A stretch of DNA of 64,000 nucleotides from Pseudoruegeria sp. SK021 (lineage in GTDB: Bacteria > Pseudomonadota > Alphaproteobacteria > Rhodobacterales > Rhodobacteraceae): NCBI RefSeq assembly GCF_002119405.1, contig NZ_MTBG01000001.1, positions 124,001-188,000 on the forward strand, in the 5' to 3' direction. The position numbers were made by a program, and so were the translations under genes. Below the pieces are notes generated by a model, which searched no databases, had not been told where the DNA came from, and saw only the letters and a program-made list of their open reading frames with translations. This document shows, piece by piece, positions 34,437 to 43,792 of the stretch (its first letter is position 1; each line of letters starts with the position of its first letter).

Positions 34437-34457
34437 GCGCGGGCCAAGTGCCCGCGC
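34437..34457 (-). terminator. rho-independent terminator after ctaE
   Basis: On the minus strand GCGCGGGC, loop ACTTG, GCCCGCGC (34457-34437), followed by TTTTCGTTT. It lies 25 bp after the ctaE stop and separates the oxidase genes from surf1-thrC. Confidence 0.8.
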
Positions 34458-34482
34458 CTGTGGATCATTGGCAAGGGCTGGT

Positions 34483-35283
34483 TCAGCCGCCCCAGATGTA
34501 GATCGCCGCAAAGAGGAAGAGCCAGACCACATCGACGAAGTGCCAGTACCAAGCCGCCGCCTCGAAGCCGACATGCTGCTCTGGCGTGAAATCACCATTC
34601 ATGGTCCGCAACAGGCAAACCCCAAGGAAGATCGTGCCGATGATCACATGGAAGCCATGGAAGCCCGTCGCCATGAAGAAGTTCGCGCCATAGATATTAC
34701 CGGCAAAACCGAATGCTGCATGGCTATACTCGATCACCTGAAAGACCGAGAACAGCAGACCCAGCAAAATCGCCAACAGCAAACCGGTCTTTAGGTCCTT
34801 GCGGTTGTTTTCATGGACCAACGCATGGTGCGCCCATGTTGCTGCACAACCCGAGCACAGCAGAATCAGCGTGTTGATCAGCGGCAGATGCCAAGGATCA
34901 AAGGTTTCGATGCCCATGGGCGGCCAGACCGAAAACTCGATCGGCTGCTCGGGACCGCCGGGATACATGGCGTGCTTGAAAAAGCTCCAGAACCACGCGG
35001 CGAAGAACATCACTTCGGACATGATGAACATGATCACGCCATAGCGCAGACCGATCTGCACCACCGGCGTGTGATCACCCGCCTTGTTTTCCTGAACCGT
35101 TTCGGCCCACCAACCGTACATCACGTAAAGGACCAGCACGAGGCCGATCAGAAACATCCACGGACCGTGATCATGCATGAACAGCACTGCGCCGAACAGC
35201 ATGACAAACGCACCAATCGAGGCAATCAGAGGCCAAAGCGATGGCTGAAGGATGTGATAGTCGTGGTTCTTTTCATGGGCCAT
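34483..35283 (-). CDS. ctaE: cytochrome c oxidase subunit III
   Basis: 266 aa integral membrane subunit with seven helices. Family motifs are [40 protein letters not shown] with the conserved glutamate in helix [23 protein letters not shown], and [18 protein letters not shown]. It ends in [14 protein letters not shown]. Downstream of ctaG by 30 bp. Subunit I (ctaD) is not in the window. Confidence 0.96.
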   Translation of the reverse strand: MAHEKNHDYHILQPSLWPLIASIGAFVMLFGAVLFMHDHGPWMFLIGLVLVLYVMYGWWAETVQENKAGDHTPVVQIGLRYGVIMFIMSEVMFFAAWFWSFFKHAMYPGGPEQPIEFSVWPPMGIETFDPWHLPLINTLILLCSGCAATWAHHALVHENNRKDLKTGLLLAILLGLLFSVFQVIEYSHAAFGFAGNIYGANFFMATGFHGFHVIIGTIFLGVCLLRTMNGDFTPEQHVGFEAAAWYWHFVDVVWLFLFAAIYIWGG

Positions 35284-35313
35284 GATGGGTCTCGATGTCT
35301 CTCGTCCAGGGCG

Positions 35314-35898
35314 TCAGTTGACTGTAAAAGGGGCTGCGGTGCTGCCCAAGTCTGCCCGGTATTCTTCGGGCAGGTCGGTTTCGTAGAATGTATAGGACAG
35401 GGTGATTTGATGCACGAATTTTGCGTCCCGGTCTTTGACAATTTCCGGATCGACATAGAACGTCACCGGCATCATCACCCGTTCGCCCGGTTCCAACACC
35501 TGCATCTCAAAGCAGAAGCAATCGATCTTGTCGAAATAACCCCCTGCGGAATACGGCGTCACATTGAAACTGGCCGTGCCGGCAATCCGGCGATCGGTTG
35601 GGTTATAGGCCTCATAAAAGGCCAATCCGGTTTCGCCGATCTGAAGGGTCATGGACCGCTCGACCGGCTTAAATTCCCACGGCATTTCATGGTCGGTGGA
35701 GGCATCAAACCGGATACGAATTGTCTGATCCAAGATGGTGTCAGACCCGGCATCCGAAACCTGCGGCGTCCCGCCAAAGCCTGTGACCTTGCAGAACCAG
35801 CTATAGAACGGCACCGAGGCCCAAGCCAAGCTGCCCATAAGCACCACTACCCCGACCGCCATTGCAGCCGTCTTGCGTGGGCCATCCAACTTGGTCAT
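35314..35898 (-). CDS. ctaG: cytochrome c oxidase assembly protein CtaG (Cox11)
   Basis: Delivers copper to the CuB site. 194 aa: one N-terminal membrane helix (TAAMAVGVVVLMGSLAWASV), a conserved FYSWFCKVTGFGGTPQ, and a periplasmic domain with the copper-binding CFCF in YFDKIDCFCFEMQVLEPGER. The start overlaps the stop of the small upstream ORF, so translation is coupled. Confidence 0.95.
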   Translation of the reverse strand: MTKLDGPRKTAAMAVGVVVLMGSLAWASVPFYSWFCKVTGFGGTPQVSDAGSDTILDQTIRIRFDASTDHEMPWEFKPVERSMTLQIGETGLAFYEAYNPTDRRIAGTASFNVTPYSAGGYFDKIDCFCFEMQVLEPGERVMMPVTFYVDPEIVKDRDAKFVHQITLSYTFYETDLPEEYRADLGSTAAPFTVN

Positions 35899-36083
35899 TG
35901 CCCCTCCTGCGGAATCAAAGCCGGGCGCGCCACGTGATCAAAGGCTTCGGTCGGGCCTGTCGCGCCGACCTTGGCCAGCGTCAGGCCAAACACCACGGCG
36001 ACGAAGGCCAACAGGGCCAGACCGACCCCTACGTTCTGGCCGAAGCGACGCTTATGCAGATCATGTTCAGGGTTCAGGGCCAT
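35895..36083 (-). CDS. small single-helix protein in the aa3 oxidase operon (CoxF-like)
   Basis: 62 aa. A basic N-terminus (ALNPEHDLHKRRFGQN) leads into a single helix VGVGLALLAFVAVVFGLTLA and a short periplasmic tail. It begins inside the ctaB stop (TAATG) and ends inside the ctaG start, tightly fixed in the operon. A small protein of this type occupies the same place in related bacteria; it is likely an oxidase assembly factor, function not proven. Confidence 0.75.
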   Translation of the reverse strand: MALNPEHDLHKRRFGQNVGVGLALLAFVAVVFGLTLAKVGATGPTEAFDHVARPALIPQEGQ

Positions 36084-37021
36084 TACCAGATCTCCAGTCC
36101 AAGGCGTACAAGGCTTGCATCGATCAGCAATGCGCCAAAATGCAAGAATAGATAGTAAAGCGACAGCCGGAAGAAGCTGCGTTCGACAGCGTAATTATCC
36201 GCATCGGCCGCCGCATCATCCCGGCGCCAGATCGCGATCGCCCCGCGCAGGAACATCAGGTTCAGCACGATGGCGGTGGCAAGGTAGACCGGCCCGCCGA
36301 TTCCCGAAAAACCGGTCGCAATCGCAAGCGGCGCAAGGATCAGCGTGTAGCCTAGAATATGACGCCGGGTGGTCCGACGGCCATGGGTCACGTTCAGCAT
36401 TGGCACGCCCGCATCGGCATAATCAGACTTCATGAACAAGGCCAGCGCCCAGAAATGCGGCGGCGTCCACATGAAGATCAGCGCGAACATCAGCACGCTT
36501 TCCAGCGAGACATTGCCCGTCACCACGGCCCAGCCAATCATCGGCGGAAACGCCCCGGCTGCGCCACCGATCACGATGTTCTGCGGCGTCCAGCGTTTCA
36601 GCCACATGGTATAAATCACCACGTAGAAAAAGATCGTGAAAGCCAAAAGGCCTGCCGCAACGAAATTCGACGCCAGCGCCAGCATGACCACGGAAATCCC
36701 GGCAAGCGCCAGCCCGATGGCCCGTGCCTCGTCGGCGCGCACCCGTCCAGAGGGGATCGCGCGGGTCCGGGTCCGGCGCATGCGTTGATCGATATCTGCG
36801 TCCCACCACATGTTCAACGCACCAGAGGCACCGCCGCCCAATGCGATGAACAGAATGGAGGCGAAGCCCACCATCGGATGCACGGCGCCCGGCGCCACCA
36901 TCATGCCCACAAAGGCGGTGAACACCACCAGCGACATGACCCGCGGCTTCAGCAACGACACGTAGTCGCCGAAGCCGGCGTCGCCGCTTTGGACCTCTGT
37001 ATTGACGGATGCGTCAGTCAT
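36083..37021 (-). CDS. ctaB: protohaem IX farnesyltransferase (haem O synthase)
   Basis: Adds the farnesyl tail to haem b. 312 aa, about nine helices. The prenyl-diphosphate motif is NMWWDADIDQRMRRTRTRAI near residue 80; KRWTPQNIVIGGAAGAFPPM and FMWTPPHFWALALFMKSDY are the second conserved region. First gene after ctaC (65-bp gap) and coupled to the small ORF. Confidence 0.96.
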   Translation of the reverse strand: MTDASVNTEVQSGDAGFGDYVSLLKPRVMSLVVFTAFVGMMVAPGAVHPMVGFASILFIALGGGASGALNMWWDADIDQRMRRTRTRAIPSGRVRADEARAIGLALAGISVVMLALASNFVAAGLLAFTIFFYVVIYTMWLKRWTPQNIVIGGAAGAFPPMIGWAVVTGNVSLESVLMFALIFMWTPPHFWALALFMKSDYADAGVPMLNVTHGRRTTRRHILGYTLILAPLAIATGFSGIGGPVYLATAIVLNLMFLRGAIAIWRRDDAAADADNYAVERSFFRLSLYYLFLHFGALLIDASLVRLGLEIW

Positions 37022-37085
37022 TCAGTTACTCCGGTGGATCGCCGCGCCCGGATCACCGGCACGCGGACACCCGATGTTCAGTTTC

Positions 37086-37946
37086 TTAGCGCGAAGCGAC
37101 GTCGTAGGCTGCGGGCAGACCCGCGAATTCTTCTTGCGCGCCTGCAAGCCAAGCAGCGTAAACCTCTTCGCTGACCACTTTCACGACGATCGGCATATAG
37201 GCGTGGGCTTGACCGCACAGCTCAGAGCACTGACCGAAGTAGACGCCCTCTTGCTCTGCTGCGAACCACAGTTCCGCAAGGCGGCCGGGAACGGCATCTT
37301 GCTTCACGCCAAAGGCCGGGATCGTCCACGAATGGATGACGTCAGCGCCGGTCACCTGCATCACGACAGTCTTGCCCACCGGCACCACAACCGGATTGTC
37401 CGTCGCCAGCAGATATTCATCATCGGCATAACCATAGCTGGCAAGGTCTTCCCGCGCCAACATCAAGCTGTCGAAGGCAACGCCGTCATCCACATACTCA
37501 TAGCCCCAATACCACTGGTAGCCGGTGACTTTGATGGTGAGGTCTGCTTCCGGGATTTCCTGCTGTTTGAACAGGATCGGCAAAGAGAACGCCCCGATGA
37601 ACACCAGAATCAAGATCGGTACGATGGTCCAAGCGATCTCCAACGGAGAATTGTGCGTGAATTGCGCCGGGGTGGGGTTGGATTTGGCGTTAAAGCGCAG
37701 CCCGATATAGACCAGCAGCGCAGTCACCAGCAAAACAATCGCCGTGATGATGACAAGAATGAACCCGTCCAGCCACTGCAGATCGTGGGACAGTTCGGTC
37801 ACCGCCGTCTGAAACCCGATTCCCCCCTGGTGCGGCTTACCGATCACCGGCAGATCACCAAGCACATCCTGCGCCTGAGCAGAGGATGCGGCCAGAACGG
37901 CAAGTGAAGCGGAAACAAGGCCAAATCTCGGCATTTTGATGTGCAT
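37086..37946 (-). CDS. ctaC: cytochrome c oxidase subunit II
   Basis: 286 aa from the ATG at 37946, preceded by AGGAAGAG. Sec signal ([19 protein letters not shown]), two helices, then a periplasmic cupredoxin domain with the tryptophan-rich YQWYWGYEY and the CuA site [12 protein letters not shown] plus the earlier HSWTIP histidine. It heads ctaC-ctaB-small ORF-ctaG-ctaE and is divergent from tldD. A longer frame from 38060 has no similarity. Confidence 0.96.
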   Translation of the reverse strand: MHIKMPRFGLVSASLAVLAASSAQAQDVLGDLPVIGKPHQGGIGFQTAVTELSHDLQWLDGFILVIITAIVLLVTALLVYIGLRFNAKSNPTPAQFTHNSPLEIAWTIVPILILVFIGAFSLPILFKQQEIPEADLTIKVTGYQWYWGYEYVDDGVAFDSLMLAREDLASYGYADDEYLLATDNPVVVPVGKTVVMQVTGADVIHSWTIPAFGVKQDAVPGRLAELWFAAEQEGVYFGQCSELCGQAHAYMPIVVKVVSEEVYAAWLAGAQEEFAGLPAAYDVASR

Positions 37947-38122
37947 ATTCTCTTCCTGTAGATGTCGTTCAGAGAGTCTGCACCACACGCGCACATCCCC
38001 CTGCCGCAATCGCCCATTGCTGTGATGCTTACAAAGACCATATTTGACAGTATCGGACAAGCTTTCCCCACTGCGACATTGAGGTCGGCCTGATCCGCAT
38101 CAAAGACAGGACCCTTTGACAC

Positions 38123-39547
38123 ATGACGACTGAAAAATTCAATCCCTTCCATGACCAACTTGACGAAGCTGCCGCACTTGGCCGCTTACGCGAGGCAACA
38201 GCGGGGGCGGATGACGGCGAATTATTCCTTGAACGTCGCCGCTCTGAAGTGCTGGCCTTTGATGACGGAAACCTGAAGACCGCAAGTTTCGACGCGTCCG
38301 AAGGCTTTGGCCTGCGGGCCGTGCGCGGCGAGGCGTCTGGCTACGCCCATGCAACGGAAATCAGCGAGTCGGCCCTGCGGCGCGCCGTTGGCACAGTGCG
38401 GCTGGCCGTGGGCGATGGCGGCGGCACCATGGCGCCCGGGCCGCGGCAGACCAATCGCCGCCTCTATGGCGACGACGACCCGATGCAGGAACATGCCTTC
38501 GCGGTAAAAGTCGATATATTGCGTGAGATCGACGCGTTCGCCCGCGATCTGGATTCGCGGGTGGTTCAAGTCTCGGCCAGCCTTGCCGCCTCGCTGCAAG
38601 AAATTTGCATTCTAAGGCCGGACGGGTCCTTGGCCGAAGATATCCGCCCCATGACGCGGTTGAACGTGTCGGTCATCATCGAAGAGAACGGGCGACGCGA
38701 AAGTGGCTCGGCGGGACGCGGCGGACGCAGCCCGTTATCCGGTCTGATCGATCCCGCAAATTGGCAAGCCTCGGTTCGGGAAGCCATTCGAATCGCGCGG
38801 GTCAATCTCAATGCCGTGCCCGCCCCTGCCGGCCTCATGGATGTGGTTCTTGGGCCGGGTTGGCCGGGGATCTTGCTGCATGAAGCGGTCGGACATGGCC
38901 TTGAGGGGGACTTCAACCGGAAGAAATCCTCTGCTTTCTCAGGCCTGATGGGCCAACGCGTCGCCTCTCGCGGTGTGACGGTGTTGGATGACGGCACCAT
39001 TCCGGACCGGCGGGGGTCCATCACCGTGGATGACGAAGGCACACCTTCAAGCAAGACCGTGTTGATTGAGGACGGGGTGTTGGTCGGCTACATGCAGGAT
39101 CGCCAAAATGCCCGACTGATGGGCGGCGAAAGCACCGGAAACGGACGGCGGGAAAGCTATGCCCACCGCCCGATGCCCCGCATGACCAACACCTATATGT
39201 TGGGCGGCGACGCAGACCCATCGGAAATCGTCGGCGATCTGAAGGATGGCATTTGGGCGGTCGGATTTGGCGGCGGGCAGGTCGATATCACCAATGGCAA
39301 GTTCGTCTTCAGTTGCACCGAGGCCTACCACGTCAAGGATGGCAAAGTCGGCGCTGCGGTCAAGGGCGCAACCCTAATCGGCGACGGCCCCACAGCGATG
39401 CAGACGATTCGCGCTATCGGCAACGACATGACGCTTGATCCGGGCATCGGCAATTGCGGCAAGGCCGGACAATGGGTGCCCGTGGGGGTCGGCCAACCGA
39501 CATTGATGATTGGCGGGTTGACCGTCGGCGGATCGGCCTCGGCCTAA
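38123..39547 (+). CDS. tldD: TldD metalloprotease
   Basis: Partner of TldE/PmbA in degrading modified or unfolded peptides. 474 aa, the family length. The N-terminal FDDGNLKTASFDASEGFGLR, the zinc motif HEAVGHGLEGDFNRKKSSAF (HExxxH) near residue 255, and the C-terminal GTVSGSS-like GLTVGGSASA. Divergent from the oxidase operon; a tldD gene beside ctaC is a common arrangement. A TTGACA at 38044 upstream lacks a good -10. Confidence 0.94.
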   Translation: MTTEKFNPFHDQLDEAAALGRLREATAGADDGELFLERRRSEVLAFDDGNLKTASFDASEGFGLRAVRGEASGYAHATEISESALRRAVGTVRLAVGDGGGTMAPGPRQTNRRLYGDDDPMQEHAFAVKVDILREIDAFARDLDSRVVQVSASLAASLQEICILRPDGSLAEDIRPMTRLNVSVIIEENGRRESGSAGRGGRSPLSGLIDPANWQASVREAIRIARVNLNAVPAPAGLMDVVLGPGWPGILLHEAVGHGLEGDFNRKKSSAFSGLMGQRVASRGVTVLDDGTIPDRRGSITVDDEGTPSSKTVLIEDGVLVGYMQDRQNARLMGGESTGNGRRESYAHRPMPRMTNTYMLGGDADPSEIVGDLKDGIWAVGFGGGQVDITNGKFVFSCTEAYHVKDGKVGAAVKGATLIGDGPTAMQTIRAIGNDMTLDPGIGNCGKAGQWVPVGVGQPTLMIGGLTVGGSASA

Positions 39548-39586
39548 CGCAAAAAATTTTCGGCCAGAGCGGTTTTTCCGTCATGC

Positions 39587-39601
39587 TTTACGTCTGATTA
39601 A
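39587..39601 (+). promoter_or_regulatory. CtrA-like site upstream of dprA
   Basis: TTTA, seven bases, TTAA (39587-39601), continuing as TTAACCCT: one mismatch from the full CtrA site TTAA-N7-TTAA. It ends 44 bp before the dprA ATG. In Rhodobacter capsulatus dprA is CtrA-dependent and needed for uptake of gene transfer agent DNA; relevance here is inferred. Confidence 0.5.
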
Positions 39602-39645
39602 CCCTGACGCCGCATGAATGGTCTCACCCCTTGGGCGGAGCCACG

Positions 39646-40851
39646 ATGACAGACACACTGTTCTCGACCACAACCACACCCCTCACCCCACCAAGGTCGG
39701 TTGAAGACAGGTTGTCGTGGCTCCGTCTGTTTCGCTCTCGCGGCGTTGGCGTGCATACGTTCTTTCGATTGATGCAAGAACACGGCAGTGCCGAAACCGT
39801 GTTGGCGTTATTGCCCGATCTCGCCGGGAAAGCCGGCGTGTCGAACTATACCCCCGCATCCCGAGATAGCGCCGAGACCGAAATGCGCGCCGCCCGTCAT
39901 TGTGGCGCGCACATGGTTTGTTTTGGCGACGCCAATTACCCAAACTCGTTGGCAGAAATCCCAGACCCGCCGCCGGTCTTTTGGGCCATCGGTCGCATCG
40001 AATTGCTGCATCGGCCGATGATTGCACTTGTCGGCGCGCGCAATGCCTCCAGCTTGGGGGAACGGATGGCACGACGCTTGGCCGCCGAACTGGGCGCGGC
40101 GGGCTACGTCACCGTCTCTGGACTTGCACGCGGAATTGACGCCGCCACGCATGACGCATCGCTAAGCCACGGCACCATCGCAGTCATGGGCGGCGGCGTC
40201 GATATGGTCTATCCCGAAGAGACCAAGACCCTCTTTACACAGATCGGCACATTGGGATTGCGGATATCCGAGCAACCAATGGGGCTAGCACCGCAGGCCC
40301 GTCACTTTCCGCGCCGCAACCGCATCATTTCGGGGTTGGCCTGTGGGCTGGTCGTGGTCGAAGCCGCTGCACGCTCGGGCAGTCTGATCACCGCGCGCAA
40401 CGCGCTGGATCAAGGCCGGGATGTTTGCGCGGTGCCGGGCCATCCGTTCGATGCGCGGGCTTCGGGCTGCAATATGTTGATCCGCGACGGTGCGACACTG
40501 GTGCGCTCCGCCGACGATATTCTCGAAGCGCTCAGCAGCATCGCAACGAAAGACGCCCCTGCCCCGCGGCAACCAATCCCGCCCGACCCGGCACCGCCCC
40601 ATTCTCGACCGATCCGTCCGCGCCCAAAGCAATCGGCCCAAAAATCGGCTATTCCTCGACTGCACAACGATATTTTGGCGCGTTTGGGCCCGTCGCCTGT
40701 CGCTGAAGACCAACTGATCCGCGACCTTGCCCTGCCCGCCGGCCAGGTCGCACCAGCGCTTGTCGATCTGGAACTTGACGGCCATGTAATCCGCCATGCA
40801 GGCGGCCTGATTTCCCTTGCAAGTGATGGCCCATCAACCGGGCGTCATTGA
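39646..40851 (+). CDS. dprA: DNA processing protein DprA
   Basis: Binds incoming single-stranded DNA and loads RecA. 401 aa from the ATG at 39646. An N-terminal SAM-like region is followed by the Rossmann fold core ALVGARNASSLGERMARRLA, VSGLARGIDAATHDASL, VMGGGVDMVYPEE and FPRRNRIISGLACGLVVVEA. A proline-rich linker (~residues 300-330) leads to a C-terminal winged helix (HNDILARLGPSPVAEDQLIR). It precedes topA by 62 bp. Confidence 0.94.
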   Translation: MTDTLFSTTTTPLTPPRSVEDRLSWLRLFRSRGVGVHTFFRLMQEHGSAETVLALLPDLAGKAGVSNYTPASRDSAETEMRAARHCGAHMVCFGDANYPNSLAEIPDPPPVFWAIGRIELLHRPMIALVGARNASSLGERMARRLAAELGAAGYVTVSGLARGIDAATHDASLSHGTIAVMGGGVDMVYPEETKTLFTQIGTLGLRISEQPMGLAPQARHFPRRNRIISGLACGLVVVEAAARSGSLITARNALDQGRDVCAVPGHPFDARASGCNMLIRDGATLVRSADDILEALSSIATKDAPAPRQPIPPDPAPPHSRPIRPRPKQSAQKSAIPRLHNDILARLGPSPVAEDQLIRDLALPAGQVAPALVDLELDGHVIRHAGGLISLASDGPSTGRH

Positions 40852-40913
40852 CAAAGAGGGACCTGCTCCCACATCTAGCGATCAGATTACTCGTCTGAAC
40901 TATTGGAGCCAGT

Positions 40914-43589
40914 ATGCCGGTCGTCGTTGTAGAATCCCCCGCTAAGGCCAAGACAATTAACAAGTATCTTGGTGACGACTACATCGTTCTGGCCTCTTAT
41001 GGGCATGTGCGGGACTTGCCGCCCAAGGACGGATCGGTTGATACCGAACACGATTTCGCCATGAAATGGGAGGTCGCAAGCGAGAGCAAGAAGCATGTGA
41101 AAGCGATTGTTGACGCGCTAAAAGGCGACGACACGCTTATTCTTGCAACTGACCCTGATCGCGAAGGAGAAGCGATCAGCTGGCACCTGCAAGAGACCCT
41201 GACCCAGCGCAAAGCGATCAAGAAAACCACCGCCGTCAGCCGGGTTGTCTTCAACGCCATCACAAAAACCGCTGTCACCGAGGCAATGAAGACGCCGCGC
41301 GCCGTGGATATGGAATTGGTCGAGGCCTATCTGGCACGCCGGGCATTGGATTATCTCGTTGGCTTCAACTTGTCGCCGGTACTGTGGCGCAAGCTTCCCG
41401 GTGCGAAATCGGCAGGACGCGTGCAGTCCGTGACCCTGCGCCTGATCGTCGAACGCGAGATGGAAATCGAAGCCTTCAATCCGCAGGAATACTGGACCGT
41501 TTCCGCGGTACTTGAGACGCCGCGGGGACAAACCATCACCGCGCGTCTGGCTGTTCTGGCGGGAAAGAAGCTGGATAAATTTGACCTCCCCACCGCCGAA
41601 GCGGCCGATCTAGCGGTGCAAGCGGTGCGGTCTCGGGATTTGACGGTGCAAAGCGTCGAGGCGAAACCGGCCACCCGGAACCCCTCGGCCCCGTTCATGA
41701 CCTCGACACTGCAGCAGGAGGCCAGCCGCAAATTCGGCTTTGGCGCCCGCCAGACCATGAACCTTGCACAGCGCCTGTATGAAGCCGGGCATATCACCTA
41801 TATGCGGACCGACGGGATCGACATGGCACCAGAAGCGGTGACCGCAGCCCGCGACGCCATTCGCGAACGCTATGGTGCCGAGTATTTGCCGGACACCCCC
41901 CGTATCTACAAAAATAAGGCGAAGAACGCGCAGGAAGCGCACGAATGTATTCGCCCGACTGAAATGACCAAGGACGCGGCCAGTCTCAAAAGCCTCGAAG
42001 CAGATCAGCGCAAGCTGTATGATCTGATCTGGAAGCGCACCCTCGCCAGCCAGATGGCCGCCGCCCGGATGGAACGTACCGCCGTGGATATCGCCAGTGC
42101 CGATGGGCAGGTGGTCCTGCGTGCCAACGGTCAGGTCGTGCTGTTTGACGGCTTTATCAAGGTCTATGAGGAAGGCCGGGACGACTCAGTCGTGGATGAT
42201 GAAGACCGGAGACTGCCGCAAGTCGCCCAAGGCGATGTCATGGCTAAGACCGCCGTCGATCCAGAGCAGCATTTCACCCAACCGCCGCCGCGCTATACCG
42301 AAGCTACGCTGGTGAAGCGCATGGAAGAACTGGGCATCGGGCGTCCCTCAACCTATGCCTCGATCGTGACCACCATTCAGGACCGAGGCTATGTTCTGAA
42401 AGACAAGAACCGGTTGATTCCTGAAGACAAAGGCCGGTTGGTCACCGTCTTTTTGTCCAACTATTTCCGCAAATACGTCGGCTACGACTTCACTGCGGAT
42501 CTGGAAAGCCAGCTCGACGATGTCTCGGCGGGCGAGCGGGATTACAAAGAAGTTCTCGCCCGGTTCTGGCGCGACTTTTCCGCGGCAATCGCGGAAACTG
42601 CTGATCTGAGAATTGGCGAAGTTCTCGACAAGATCGACGAAGTTCTTGCCCCCCACCTCTACCCGCCAAATGCCGATGGCAGCGATCCGCGGATCTGTCC
42701 GAACTGCGGCAATGGCCGGTTGTCCATGCGCACCGCGCGTTCGGGCGGCGCATTTATCGGCTGCTCGAACTACCCCGAATGCCGCTACACCCGCGCGTTC
42801 TCGGCTCCCGGTGCCGACGAGGGCGAGGTTGGCCCGGACGGCAAGGTCTTGGGGGAAGACGCAGGCGACGAAATTTCGCTCCGCAAGGGCCGTTTCGGAC
42901 CTTACGTGCAGCGCGGCGAAGCCACCGAAGAGGTGCCAAAGCCGCCCCGGTCATCCTTGCCCAAAGGATGGTCCGTCAGCGACATCGACCTTGAGAAAGC
43001 CCTGATGCTGCTGTCCCTGCCACGCGAAATTGGGCCGCACCCGGAAGACGGAGAAATGATCTCTGCGGCTATCGGGCGCTACGGCCCTTATTTGCGCCAC
43101 GGCACGTCGTCGGCCAACCTGCCGGACGTGGAAGAAGTGTTCACCGTCGGCATGAACCGTGCGGTCGAGCTTTTGGCACAAAAGGGTAGCCGTGGCCCCG
43201 GCCGGGCCGCTCCGGCAGCGCCGATCAAAGAACTGGGCGAACACCCAGAAAATGGTGGGCCGGTCAATGTCATGAACGGACGCTATGGTCCCTATGTCAA
43301 ATGGGACAAGATCAACGCCACCTTGCCCAAAGACATCGATCCGGCCGAGTTGACGATGGACGCCGCCGTGGCCCTGATCGCCGAGAAGGCTTCCAAGAAA
43401 GGCGGACGGAAACCGGCTGCGAAAAAAGCTGCAGCTAAGAAACCAGCGGCGAAAAAGAAGGCCCCGGCCAAAAAGGTTGCCGCTAAAAAACCCGCAGCCA
43501 AAACAACGGCCGCCAAGAAGGCCGCACCAAAAGCGAAAGCCGCCGCAACAGCCGATGCGGCGACGCCCGACGCCTCGGTCGAAGACTAG
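40914..43589 (+). CDS. topA: DNA topoisomerase I
   Basis: Relaxes negative supercoils. 891 aa. TOPRIM domain at the N-terminus (VVVVESPAKAKTINKYLG, LATDPDREGEAISWHL), active-site tyrosine Y296 in ITYMRTDGIDM, then a four-cysteine zinc ribbon (CPNCGNGRLS...GCSNYPECRY) at ~600-630 and repeats of the RYGPYL/RYGPYVKW type. The last ~55 residues are a Lys/Ala/Pro-rich tail (KKPAAKK-type repeats), which probably binds DNA non-specifically as in other GC-rich bacteria. Often directly after dprA, as here. Confidence 0.97.
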   Translation: MPVVVVESPAKAKTINKYLGDDYIVLASYGHVRDLPPKDGSVDTEHDFAMKWEVASESKKHVKAIVDALKGDDTLILATDPDREGEAISWHLQETLTQRKAIKKTTAVSRVVFNAITKTAVTEAMKTPRAVDMELVEAYLARRALDYLVGFNLSPVLWRKLPGAKSAGRVQSVTLRLIVEREMEIEAFNPQEYWTVSAVLETPRGQTITARLAVLAGKKLDKFDLPTAEAADLAVQAVRSRDLTVQSVEAKPATRNPSAPFMTSTLQQEASRKFGFGARQTMNLAQRLYEAGHITYMRTDGIDMAPEAVTAARDAIRERYGAEYLPDTPRIYKNKAKNAQEAHECIRPTEMTKDAASLKSLEADQRKLYDLIWKRTLASQMAAARMERTAVDIASADGQVVLRANGQVVLFDGFIKVYEEGRDDSVVDDEDRRLPQVAQGDVMAKTAVDPEQHFTQPPPRYTEATLVKRMEELGIGRPSTYASIVTTIQDRGYVLKDKNRLIPEDKGRLVTVFLSNYFRKYVGYDFTADLESQLDDVSAGERDYKEVLARFWRDFSAAIAETADLRIGEVLDKIDEVLAPHLYPPNADGSDPRICPNCGNGRLSMRTARSGGAFIGCSNYPECRYTRAFSAPGADEGEVGPDGKVLGEDAGDEISLRKGRFGPYVQRGEATEEVPKPPRSSLPKGWSVSDIDLEKALMLLSLPREIGPHPEDGEMISAAIGRYGPYLRHGTSSANLPDVEEVFTVGMNRAVELLAQKGSRGPGRAAPAAPIKELGEHPENGGPVNVMNGRYGPYVKWDKINATLPKDIDPAELTMDAAVALIAEKASKKGGRKPAAKKAAAKKPAAKKKAPAKKVAAKKPAAKTTAAKKAAPKAKAAATADAATPDASVED

Positions 43590-43627
43590 GCCCATCTTGG
43601 CGCTGCGTTCTACCCAGATCGAACCAT

Positions 43628-43663
43628 GTTCACCGGCAGGCCACGCTGCGGCCGCCGGTGAAC
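43628..43663 (+). terminator. hairpin after topA
   Basis: GTTCACCGGC (43628-43637) pairs with GCCGGTGAAC (43654-43663); the 16-nt loop is GC-rich with additional GGCC pairing. It lies 38 bp after the topA stop. No T-run. Confidence 0.5.
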
Positions 43664-43727
43664 GCGACCGAAAGTTTCATTCATAGCGGCGATGCAGCAA
43701 AGACATTGCGCGGGCCGCCTCGGTTCG

Positions 43728-43756
43728 TTGACTTCCCCGACCGTCACCTGCAAAAC
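43728..43756 (+). promoter_or_regulatory. candidate promoter of the CoA-transferase genes
   Basis: TTGACT (43728-43733), 17 bp, CAAAAC (43751-43756), 36 bp before the first ATG. The -35 is good and the -10 is weak. Confidence 0.25.
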
Positions 43757-43792
43757 ATCCCAAGATACTTACGAATTGATGGGGGTGCGTGA

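Noticed and set aside
34813-35937. 374-codon open frame opposite ctaE and ctaG
   Set aside because: Shadow frame spanning two well-defined oxidase genes, with no start signal or domain.
38044-38072. TTGACA as a tldD promoter
   Set aside because: No acceptable -10 hexamer at 16-18 bp spacing.
43400-43580. repetitive DNA as a CRISPR or tandem array
   Set aside because: The repeats are in frame and encode the lysine-rich tail of topoisomerase I; no spacers.
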